Shown here: in pieces, positions 1-5,081 of the stretch
Position numbering within the stretch: position 1 is the first letter of the stretch
How the letters are laid out: the number at the start of each line of letters is the position of its first letter
NCBI GenBank assembly: GCA_030593665.1
Contig: JAUVGS010000192.1
Span: 1 to 5,081, forward strand
DNA length: 5,081 nucleotides
Origin: Chitinivibrionales bacterium
GTDB taxonomy: Bacteria > Fibrobacterota > Chitinivibrionia > Chitinivibrionales > JANQEN01
Direction: 5' to 3'
Notes under the pieces: generated by a model
Database searches by the model: none
What the model saw: only the letters and a program-made list of their open reading frames with translations
Told to the model about the DNA's origin: nothing
Position numbers and translations under genes: made by a program

Positions 1-726
1 GTTGAGCTGGAAACGGTTTTTGGTGCCGGTTATCCTCAAGACGTTGTGCTTATTAATAATACCATTACAAAAAACAAAGCTAAAAACAGTGGTGGTATAG
101 CGATTGTTACGATGAATCGTTTTAATGCGTATATCGAAGGAAAAAACAATATAGTACATGGCAATACTGCGAGTAGTAATTCGGAATGGTTCACGGACAC
201 GAAATCTTCGTTGGATCTAACCTACACCTGCTGCTCTAAAAGTTTAAGCGGCGCCGGGAACATTACCAGTGATCCGCAATTTGTCAATGCCGCGTCCGGT
301 GATTTTCATCTCAAGCAGGGTTCTCCCTGCATCGATAAGGGTGATCCGGGTTCGCCTCAGGATCCGGATCAGACGATAGCTGATATGGGGGCGTTGTTTT
401 TTAGCCAGGGGACTGGAATTAGCGAAGAAAAGCCGGTGATTTCGCCAACCGGATATAATGTTTGTCAATTAAGCGCGAACAGGTCCGGTCAGGGTGCTGT
501 CATTCGCTATCAGCTCCCACAGGCGGCAGATGTTAAGCTGGTTATCAGCAATGCGGCCGGGCAAAAAGTCCGCACACTCATTGACAACCGGGTTGCCGCA
601 GGCAGTTATCTGGCAGCATGGGACGGTCAAAATGACGGTGGGGGTAAAGCCGTTTCCGGTATTTATTTTTATCGTTTTTCGGCCGGTTCCTATCAGAATG
701 TTTCTAAGGGGCTGTTAATGCGTTAG
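1..726 (+). CDS. Exported right-handed beta-helix protein with choice-of-anchor-Q-like segment and FlgD-Ig-like C-terminus, 5'-truncated by window edge
   Basis: The frame is open from base 1 and ends at TAG 724-726, giving 241 residues of a longer protein. The N-terminal part (about 1-95) has N-rich beta-helix rungs (LINNTITKNKAKNSGG, NNIVHGNTA). Next comes a segment with GSPCIDKGDP (about 107-116) and ADMGA (about 127-131), typical of choice-of-anchor-Q proteins. From about residue 160 a FlgD-Ig-like beta-sandwich runs to the end (VKLVISNAAGQKVRTL, AAWDGQNDGG, SGIYFYRFSAG). It aligns without large gaps to the 3' part of the gene at 808-2172, base 1 corresponding to about base 1459. The missing N-terminus should therefore contain a signal peptide and probably an in-frame TGA about 105 nt before the window. 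A GTG at 46 could be called as a start, but homology extends upstream of it. Role is probably cell-surface or secreted; substrate unknown. Confidence 0.85.
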   Translation, partial: VELETVFGAGYPQDVVLINNTITKNKAKNSGGIAIVTMNRFNAYIEGKNNIVHGNTASSNSEWFTDTKSSLDLTYTCCSKSLSGAGNITSDPQFVNAASGDFHLKQGSPCIDKGDPGSPQDPDQTIADMGALFFSQGTGISEEKPVISPTGYNVCQLSANRSGQGAVIRYQLPQAADVKLVISNAAGQKVRTLIDNRVAAGSYLAAWDGQNDGGGKAVSGIYFYRFSAGSYQNVSKGLLMR

Positions 727-782
727 TGTGAAAATAAAAAAGTAAACTCTAAGGATGTTTTTTTATATTGTAAAATGGGTAA

Positions 783-800
783 TTCCTTTATGAAAAGGAA
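783..800 (+). promoter_or_regulatory. Perfect hairpin covering the ribosome binding site of the next gene
   Basis: TTCCTTT (783-789) pairs fully with AAAGGAA (794-800) around a 4-nt loop ATGA. The right arm contains the AAGGA Shine-Dalgarno of the gene starting at ATG 808, so the folded form would hide the ribosome binding site. The rest of the 81-nt gap (727-807) is AT-rich and has no clear promoter; TATATT at 764-769 could be a -10 box but lacks a convincing -35. There is no GC-rich terminator after the TAG at 726. A regulatory role is inference; the stem is AU-rich and may be weak. Confidence 0.4.
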
Positions 801-807
801 ATAAACT

Positions 808-2172
808 ATGGTATACAAAACAGGGTTGTTTTTCACTGTGTTACGTTTTTGTTTGTTTGTAACGGGAACAACCGTTTTCGCCCAGCAGCAGATCAGCGGT
901 TCGCAATCCGGCACACTCGGGCCGGGTGAGTATCTTGTTACGGGAAAAATAACTGTCGGTTCAGGAAAAACACTAACTATCAAACCGGGCACAAAGTTTT
1001 TACATAACGGAAACCATGCATGGGAAATATCCGGGGACTTGCGCGCGGACGGTACACCCGAAGACAGCATTTACTTTATACGAAAAGACGCCGTAGCCGG
1101 TCATCGCTGGGATGGAATTCAAATCAAGGGTAATTCCACGGATTCAAGTATACTTGATTATTGCATTATTGATAATTGTCATACGCCGACAAACTGTTAC
1201 GGCGCCGGGCTGCGACTTAATAAAGGGAACATTGTTGTTAAGAATAGTAGTATTACAAATTGCGAAGGGGAAGCGGGAGGCGGTATTTGCTGTTCGGGCG
1301 GGAGTAGCGTAATTGAAAATTGCTATATAGCCTATAACAAAACGTATGGTACCTGAGCTCACTGCGGAGGAGGCGGGGTCTTCTGTCGGGGTGGTGCAAA
1401 GGTATTATTGAAAAGAAATTTAATTTGTAATAACTCTACCGTCGGGTATGGGGGCGGGATTGAGGTAGAAACGGTTTTTGATGGCGCACAGCTTCATGAT
1501 GTTGTGCTTATCAACAATACCATTACAAAAAACAAGGCAAAAAACGGCGGCGGCATAGCAATGTTTACGATGGGCTCTAATGCAGCTTATATCGAAGGTA
1601 ATAACAATATAGTGTACGGCAATACCGCCAACAGTAATTCGGAATGGTTCAAAGATTCAAAAGCCAAATTGGATTTAACCTATACCTGCTGTTCGCAAAG
1701 CCTGAGTGGCGCCGGGAACATTACCGGCGATCCACAGTTTGTCGATGCTGCATCCGGTGATTTTCATCTGAAAACAGGTTCCCCCTGCATAGATAAGGGT
1801 GACCCGGCGAGTGACAAAGATCCTGATAATACACAGGCAGATATGGGCGCTTTGTTTTATAGTCAGGGAACGGGCGTCGATAAGAAAGAAGTTGTCGAAA
1901 CGAATGGTTTTATAGTTAATGTGAATGGTTGCAATTCGTCAATTGTTGTCAGGTATAAGCTCGGCCGGGCTTTGGATGTGGAAGTGGAAATTGTCAATGT
2001 CGCCGGAAAAAAAGTGTTCACCCTTATTAACAGCAGGATGGCGGCAGGCAACCATCGGATAACCTGGGGCGGAAGAAATGGTGCAGGCCACAACGTAAGT
2101 CCCGGCATATATCTCTGTCGTTTTTCGGCGGGAAATAATGTGAATATAGTTAAGGTGTTATTGGCAAGATAG
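808..2172 (+). CDS. Exported beta-helix selenoprotein with UAHC motif, choice-of-anchor-Q-like segment and FlgD-Ig-like C-terminus
   Basis: Read through TGA 1354-1356 as Sec, this is one 454-residue protein from ATG 808 to TAG 2170-2172. AAGGA lies 8 nt before the ATG. Residues 1-25 form a signal peptide with likely cleavage at VFA|QQQ. Residues about 30-300 are right-handed parallel beta-helix rungs: ISGDLRADGTPEDSIYF near the start, then Gly- and Asn-rich turns such as GGGICC and YGGGIEVE. Sec183 sits in a turn as UAHC (Sec183, Cys186), surrounded by Cys152, 161, 162, 172 and 193. GSPCIDKGDP (324-333) and ADMGA (344-348) mark the anchor-Q-like part, and about 370-454 is FlgD-Ig-like with GIYLCRFSAG. 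The region after the TGA matches the gene at 1-726 closely, so this is not decay. Parallel beta-helix proteins are often surface polysaccharide binders or lyases; no catalytic site is recognisable here. The Sec-x-x-Cys motif suggests a redox or metal-binding role (inference). Confidence 0.82.
1354..1356 (+). other. In-frame TGA read as selenocysteine (Sec183, UAHC)
   Basis: The codons around it read T-U-A-H-C-G-G-G-G-V-F-C in the frame used on both sides. The motif is Sec-x-x-Cys, the spacing of thioredoxin-type redox centres. Tryptophan in this gene is always TGG and glycine is always GGN, so a global reassignment of TGA is unlikely. Confidence 0.78.
1364..1386 (+). promoter_or_regulatory. 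Candidate bacterial SECIS hairpin after the UAHC codon
   Basis: Two overlapping registers are possible. In one, bases 1364-1371 pair with 1379-1386 (8 bp, three of them G-U) around GGCGGGG. In the other, 1368-1373 pairs with 1379-1384 around the 5-nt loop CGGGG, placing the loop 17 nt after the TGA with G at its second position. The second register gives the same loop as the hairpin near 4955. Outer complementarity also exists between TACC before the TGA and GGTA at 1401-1404. Fold energy was not computed. Confidence 0.55.
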
Positions 2173-2206
2173 AGGAAATGTAATTTATTGAACAGGGGAG
2201 GATCTT

Positions 2207-3001
2207 ATGAAAATGTATCACAAATTCACCATGCTGTTTTTGAGTTTTGCTGCTCTGATAACAGCGCAGACCATGCCCGATTTTTCAGTAAAAGATCTTG
2301 ATGGAAATACCATTAATCTCTATGCTGACTATCTGGACAAGGGGAAGTATGCCGTTTTGTGCTTTTCAATGCCCCAGACCGGTTGAGGGAGCTGCGTACT
2401 CGCCGTTGGCGAAATGAACAGTGCTTACGATAAGTACGATAAGAATAAGGGGCCGCTTCTGGTTCTGACTTTTTATCAGCAGTGGGGTTCTAATAATAAT
2501 TCAGAGTGTACCAGTTTTAATAGTGCAACGGGGGTAACGTATCCGACCATTCCAGGAAAAGAGGGAGAGAAGGTAATTGACGAGTGCTCTTTTGTTAATT
2601 CGTATACTGAATATGATATTATCGGTCCGAACAAAGAGGTTTTAAAGAAAAATATCAGTCCATATAAAGGTGAACTTATAAGTCTTCTGGCACAGTATGT
2701 TCAGAATACCGATATTGAAAATAATGAGAAGCTCCAGATAGGCGGTAATGACGGTTTGACCGGCATAGTAATAAGACAGGACGGCACACACTCGTTACAT
2801 CTGACCGTTCCCAAAGCCGGTATATATACTGTCAGAGTATATTCAATCAATGGGAAAGAGCTCGGTTTTATGAGTGCATTATTCGATAAAGGCACCCATC
2901 AGATATTATCAGATACACGGCTGAGTTCTCAAAATATTACACTGTTTGAGGTACGGTGCGAAAATAGCAAAGTCATTAAAAAAGTAGTTGGTATTCAATA
3001 A
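2207..3001 (+). CDS. Exported TlpA/thioredoxin-like selenoprotein with UGSC active site and C-terminal sorting-type domain, copy 1
   Basis: Read through TGA 2384-2386, this is a 264-residue protein from ATG 2207 (GGGGAGG 5 nt upstream) to TAA 2999-3001. Residues 1-21 form a signal peptide, with cleavage near ITA|QTMPDF. Residues about 23-165 follow the TlpA/AhpC-TSA-like thioredoxin fold: PDFSVKDLDGNTINL, then KGKYAVLCFSMPQTG leading into Sec60-Gly-Ser-Cys63 where the family normally has CxxC. The strand LLVLTFYQQWGS follows, and YPTIPG contains the likely cis-proline Pro113. Extra cysteines are Cys52, 101, 127 and 251. From about 178 a beta-sandwich (GIYTVRVYSINGKELG, IKKVVGIQ) resembles Por/T9SS-type C-terminal domains. 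Family knowledge predicts a thiol-disulfide oxidoreductase outside the cytoplasm, with Sec60 as attacking residue and Cys63 resolving. The DNRLRE-like gene follows after 14 nt and may encode a substrate or partner (inference). An ATG at 2414 is an artefactual start lacking a ribosome binding site. Confidence 0.87.
2384..2386 (+). other. In-frame TGA read as selenocysteine (Sec60, UGSC)
   Basis: The TGA replaces the first cysteine of the thioredoxin CxxC, giving G-U-G-S-C right after the core strand of the fold. The same codon stands at the same residue number in the second copy at 4097. Of the five sites this has the clearest support from a known fold. Confidence 0.9.
2400..2412 (+). promoter_or_regulatory. 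Candidate bacterial SECIS hairpin, UGSC copy 1
   Basis: TCGCC pairs perfectly with GGCGA around the loop GTT. The loop begins 18 nt after the TGA and starts with G, as expected of bacterial SECIS elements. The whole 13-nt hairpin is identical in the second copy (4113-4125), although the codons just before it differ (GTA CTC against AAA GTC). Confidence 0.72.
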
Positions 3002-3015
3002 ACCCGGAGGAATTT

Positions 3016-3900
3016 ATGAAAGGCTCTCAATTCATCGTCATATTTTTATTTTTTGTGTTTGTGCAAATGGCATTGTCGGATGAAATAACCGTAACATTGC
3101 AGGAGGGGGCAAACGGATATACCGGATGCGATGATATTCATATTGGGAATGCTTCTGCGGTGGGATTTAATTTTGGCGCCAATAAGGGGACCTCGAATAA
3201 ATTGGTTATTTCTAATACGGTGTGTTGAGACGGAGAAATTGCTCTGGCCCGGGCGGCCATTAAATTTGATCTTTCATCTATTCCTGAAAATGTTTCTGTA
3301 ATCAAAGCGGAGTTATCCATATTTGTGTTCGCGTACATGGGTAGTGGTAATGGCGAATACAAAGCCTACAAAATAACCACAAATTGGCAGGAATCTTCTG
3401 CAAATTGGACTTCCCCATGGACTAAAGAAGGTGGTGATTATGCAACACCTGCTATTGATGCCTATAAACACAATAGTGGAATTACGGAATGGCACACCTT
3501 CACCGTTACTTCGACTATCACGGAATTTCTCTCAAATCCGAATGAAAATTATGGACTTCTTGTGATTACTCAATCGAAAAATGCCGGTCAAAATAACTAT
3601 GCTTCATCGGAATCTACTAATAAAACAGAGAGACCGAAGTTGAAAATTACTTATGATTCTTCTACTGAAATAGAACCGAACAAAAAAAACATTATTCACA
3701 ATGGGATGTGCCATGTTACCATAACCAATATGCAGGGGCGTGTTGTTAAGACGTATAAAACCAATGAACCAAAAAAACTGCATGTTGAGAATATATCATC
3801 AGGAATTCACTTTATGGTAATTAGTGCAGGTGGAAAGCAAATAGTTAAAAAGTTTATTCATCGTAATGAAAATGATCGAATTGTTTTTGAGAAAATGTAA
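3016..3900 (+). CDS. Exported DNRLRE-like selenoprotein with vicinal Cys-Sec pair and C-terminal sorting-type domain, copy 1
   Basis: Read through TGA 3226-3228, this is a 294-residue protein from ATG 3016 (GGAGG 5 nt upstream) to TAA 3898-3900. Residues 1-20 are a hydrophobic signal peptide ending ALS|DE. Residues about 24-213 resemble the DNRLRE (disaggregatase-related) beta-sandwich: VTLQEGANGYTGCDD, NFGANKGTSNKLVIS, then IKFDLSSIPENVSVIKAEL and a late PKLKITY. In related proteins the strand before KFDLSSIP is short; here it is preceded by Cys70-Sec71. Cys38 is also present. Residues about 220-280 (VTITNMQGRVVKTY, SSGIHFMVISAGGKQIVKKF) form a Por/T9SS-like C-terminal domain with Cys232, followed by an unusual polar 14-residue tail. 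DNRLRE domains occur in secreted and cell-surface proteins, often linked to polysaccharides. A Cys-Sec pair suggests redox activity or soft-metal binding (inference). Confidence 0.82.
3226..3228 (+). other. In-frame TGA read as selenocysteine (Sec71, CU pair)
   Basis: The local reading is T-V-C-U-D-G-E. The TGA follows TGT directly, giving a vicinal Cys-Sec pair like the one at the C-terminus of mammalian thioredoxin reductase (GCUG). The second copy has the TGA at the same residue, with V-C-U-G-G. Confidence 0.78.
3245..3259 (+). promoter_or_regulatory. Candidate bacterial SECIS hairpin, CU copy 1
   Basis: TGGCC pairs perfectly with GGCCA around the loop CGGGC. The loop begins 21 nt after the TGA and has G at its second position. 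It is one of the most GC-rich spots in an otherwise AT-leaning gene. Both stem arms are retained in the copy at 4955-4969; the only base change is in the loop. Confidence 0.7.
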
Positions 3901-3919
3901 TAAAATAAAGGAGTTTCTT

Positions 3920-4711
3920 ATGAAAATGTATCACAAATTAGCCACGCTGTTTTTGAGTTTTGCTGTTCTGATAACAGCGCAGACCATGCCCGATTTTTCA
4001 GTAAAAGATCTTGACGGTAATTCGATTAATCTCTATGCTGACTGGCTGGACAAAGGGAAGTATGCCGTATTGTGTTTTACAATGCCCCAGGTCGGTTGAG
4101 GGAGCTGCAAAGTCGCCGTTGGCGAAATGAACAAGGCTTACGATAAGTACGATAAGAATAAGGGGCCGCTTCTGGTTCTGACTTTTTATCAGCAGTGGGG
4201 TTCCAATGATAATTCGGAGTGTACCAGTTTCAATAACTCACAGGGGGTAAGGTATCCGACAATTCCCGGGAAAGAAGGAGAGAAAGTAATTGACCAATGC
4301 TCTTTTGTAAAGACATTCACTGAATATGATATTATCGGTCCTGATAAACAGGTTTTAAAGAAAAATATCAGTACTGGTGGTAGTCTTTCAGGTTTTCTGG
4401 CACAGTATGTTCAGAATACCGATATTGAAAATAACGGGAAGCACAAGATGGGCGGGAAAGACGGCTTGGCGGGTATAACAATAAGGCAGGATGGTACTCA
4501 CTCGTTACACCTGAAAGTTCCCAAAGCCGGTATATATACTGTCAGAGCATATTCAATCAATGGGAAAGAGCTCGGTTTTATGAGTGCATTATTCGATGAA
4601 GGCATCCATCAGATATTATCAGATACACGGCTGAGTTCTCAAAATATTACACTGTTTGAGGTTCGGTGCGAAAATAGTAAAGTTATTAAAAAAGTAGTTG
4701 GTATTCAATAA
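3920..4711 (+). CDS. Exported TlpA/thioredoxin-like selenoprotein with UGSC active site, copy 2
   Basis: Read through TGA 4097-4099, this is a 263-residue protein from ATG 3920 (AAGGAG 6 nt upstream) to TAA 4709-4711. It is the tandem paralogue of the gene at 2207 with the same layout: signal peptide to about residue 21, TlpA-like thioredoxin fold with Sec60-G-S-Cys63, Cys101 and Cys127 conserved, YPTIPG with the likely cis-proline, and the C-terminal beta-sandwich ending IKKVVGIQ with Cys250. It differs mainly in the surface stretch after the fold (STGGSLSGFLAQY against SPYKGELISLLAQY) and by one residue less. The start 19 nt after the preceding stop is preferred over an ATG at 3866, which lies inside the previous gene and would add residues ahead of the signal peptide. 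Keeping both Sec and Cys in two diverging copies argues for function. The substrate is unknown; the DNRLRE-like gene 14 nt downstream is the obvious candidate partner. Confidence 0.87.
4097..4099 (+). other. In-frame TGA read as selenocysteine (Sec60, UGSC)
   Basis: The context is Q-V-G-U-G-S-C, equivalent to the TGA at 2384. The preceding residue changed (T to V) and the residues after the motif changed (VL to KV), but TGA, GSC and the hairpin did not. Confidence 0.9.
4113..4125 (+). promoter_or_regulatory. Candidate bacterial SECIS hairpin, UGSC copy 2
   Basis: The 13 nt match the element at 2400-2412: TCGCC, loop GTT, GGCGA, with the loop again 18 nt after the TGA. Confidence 0.72.
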
Positions 4712-4725
4712 AACCGGAGGGATTT

Positions 4726-5081
4726 ATGAAAGGCTCTCAATTCATTGTCATATTTTTGTTTTTAGTGTTTGTGCAAATGGCATTGTCGGATGATATAACC
4801 GTAACATTGCAGGAGGGGGCAAACGGATATACCGGGTGCGATGATATCCATATTGGGAATGCGGCTGCGGTGGAAAGTAATTTTGGTGCCAACAAAGGAA
4901 CCTCGGATAAATTGGTTATTGCAAATATGGTGTGTTGAGGCGGCGCAATTGCCCTGGCCCGGGGGGCCATTAAATTTGATCTTTCATCTATTCCTGAAGA
5001 TGTTTCTGTAATTAAAGCAGAGTTATCCATATTTGTGTTTGGATGCATGGGTTCTAGTGGTGCTGATTACAGGGTCTACAA
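4726..5081 (+). CDS. Exported DNRLRE-like selenoprotein with vicinal Cys-Sec pair, copy 2, 3'-truncated by window edge
   Basis: ATG 4726 follows GGAGG by 5 nt. The frame continues through TGA 4936-4938 to the window end, giving 118 full codons. It is the tandem paralogue of the gene at 3016: the same signal peptide (ending ALS|DD), Cys38, NFGANKGTS, Cys70-Sec71 and IKFDLSSIPEDVSVIKAEL. The residues after Sec are GGAIALARGA instead of DGEIALARAA, giving CUGG, even closer to the thioredoxin reductase tail. An extra cysteine appears late (FVFGCMGSS) where copy 1 has FVFAYMGSG. The remaining domain and the C-terminal sorting-type domain should lie outside the window. Confidence 0.8.
4936..4938 (+). 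other. In-frame TGA read as selenocysteine (Sec71, CU pair)
   Basis: It follows TGT (Cys70) directly and has the same residue number as in copy 1. The open frame runs on for at least 47 more codons with clear homology to copy 1. Confidence 0.78.
4955..4969 (+). promoter_or_regulatory. Candidate bacterial SECIS hairpin, CU copy 2
   Basis: TGGCC pairs with GGCCA around the loop CGGGG, which begins 21 nt after the TGA. Relative to copy 1 the codon GCG became GGG (Ala to Gly), which alters the last loop base and leaves the stem intact. Confidence 0.7.

Larger units (their letters stand above)
2207..3919 (+). repeat. Tandem duplication unit 1 (TlpA-like plus DNRLRE-like gene pair)
   Basis: The unit of about 1.71 kb repeats from 3920 with the same gene order, spacing and ribosome binding sites. 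The stretch 2812-3152 matches 4522-4862 with only about 14 differences by eye in 341 nt, whereas the middle of the TlpA-like gene is more diverged. Confidence 0.88.
3920..5081 (+). repeat. Tandem duplication unit 2, incomplete at window end
   Basis: This is the second copy of the pair that begins at 2207. The offset is 1713 nt in the first gene and 1710 nt in the second, reflecting a one-codon deletion in the TlpA-like gene. More copies may follow beyond the window. Confidence 0.85.

Noticed and set aside
727..807. Promoter with -10 TATATT at 764-769
   Set aside because: No acceptable -35 at 16-18 nt upstream. In AT-rich sequence this is likely chance, so it is mentioned only as a possibility.
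723..1070. Reverse-strand ORFs, such as 723-1070, 1863-2108 and 4737-5048
   Set aside because: They lie opposite strongly supported genes, have no recognisable domains, and mirror the sense codons.
3866..3922. ATG 3866 as the start of the second TlpA-like gene
   Set aside because: It overlaps the end of the preceding gene and would precede the signal peptide. ATG 3920 has AAGGAG at proper spacing and matches the start of copy 1.
808..5081. Reading the TGA codons as stops, so that each gene is a pair of short ORFs or a pseudogene
   Set aside because: The pieces after the TGA lack ribosome binding sites at their first possible starts (for example ATG 2414 and 4127). Paralogues share the TGA at identical residues, and no frameshifts or other stops occur.
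808..5081. Alternative genetic code (TGA as Trp or Gly)
   Set aside because: Trp is encoded by TGG throughout (for example EWF, HRWDG, EWHTF) and Gly by GGN. TGA occurs only once per gene, always in UxxC or CU contexts. Absence of TGA as a terminator in this small sample remains a mild caveat.
1..5081. CRISPR array, tRNA, rRNA, insertion sequence or attachment site
   Set aside because: Apart from the gene-scale tandem duplications no short regular repeats, terminal inverted repeats, transposase or structural RNA genes could be seen.

Overview
All genes in this window lie on the + strand and are tightly packed. Each encodes an apparently exported protein, with an N-terminal signal peptide wherever the start is visible. 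Each complete gene also ends in a C-terminal beta-sandwich (FlgD-Ig-like or Por/T9SS-sorting-like). That architecture suggests a bacterium of the FCB group, such as Fibrobacterota/Chitinivibrio-like or a related candidate phylum. The placement is inference; no rRNA or taxonomic marker is present.

The main observation is that five genes in a row are each interrupted by exactly one in-frame TGA: 1354-1356, 2384-2386, 3226-3228, 4097-4099 and 4936-4938. In every case the same frame continues with obvious homology on both sides. The TGA falls in a redox-type context: UAHC in a beta-helix protein, UGSC at the active-site position of two TlpA/thioredoxin-like proteins, and the vicinal pair CU in two DNRLRE-like proteins. 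A short, mostly GC-rich hairpin with an apical loop about 17-21 nt past the TGA follows each one, matching the geometry of a bacterial SECIS. I therefore read all five as selenocysteine (Sec, U) codons and annotate the genes as full-length selenoproteins rather than broken genes.

Layout: 1-726 is the 3' part of a beta-helix protein whose Sec site would lie just outside the window. 808-2172 is its complete paralogue with UAHC. 2207-3001 is a TlpA-like protein with UGSC, and 3016-3900 a DNRLRE-like protein with CU. 3920-4711 and 4726-5081+ are a tandem second copy of that pair, the last gene being cut by the window end. Gaps from 2172 onward are only 14-34 nt, each holding a purine-rich ribosome binding site, so these genes look like one operon. 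No terminator is visible, and the only larger gap (727-807) carries a perfect hairpin over the next ribosome binding site.

Together the genes look like a tandemly amplified locus for exported selenoproteins: a thiol/selenol oxidoreductase paired with two kinds of extracellular repeat or adhesion-type proteins that carry their own Sec-Cys centres. The UAHC beta-helix and CU DNRLRE proteins do not match any selenoprotein family I recognise. The Sec machinery (SelA, SelB, tRNA-Sec, SelD) is not in the window and must be encoded elsewhere if the reading is right.
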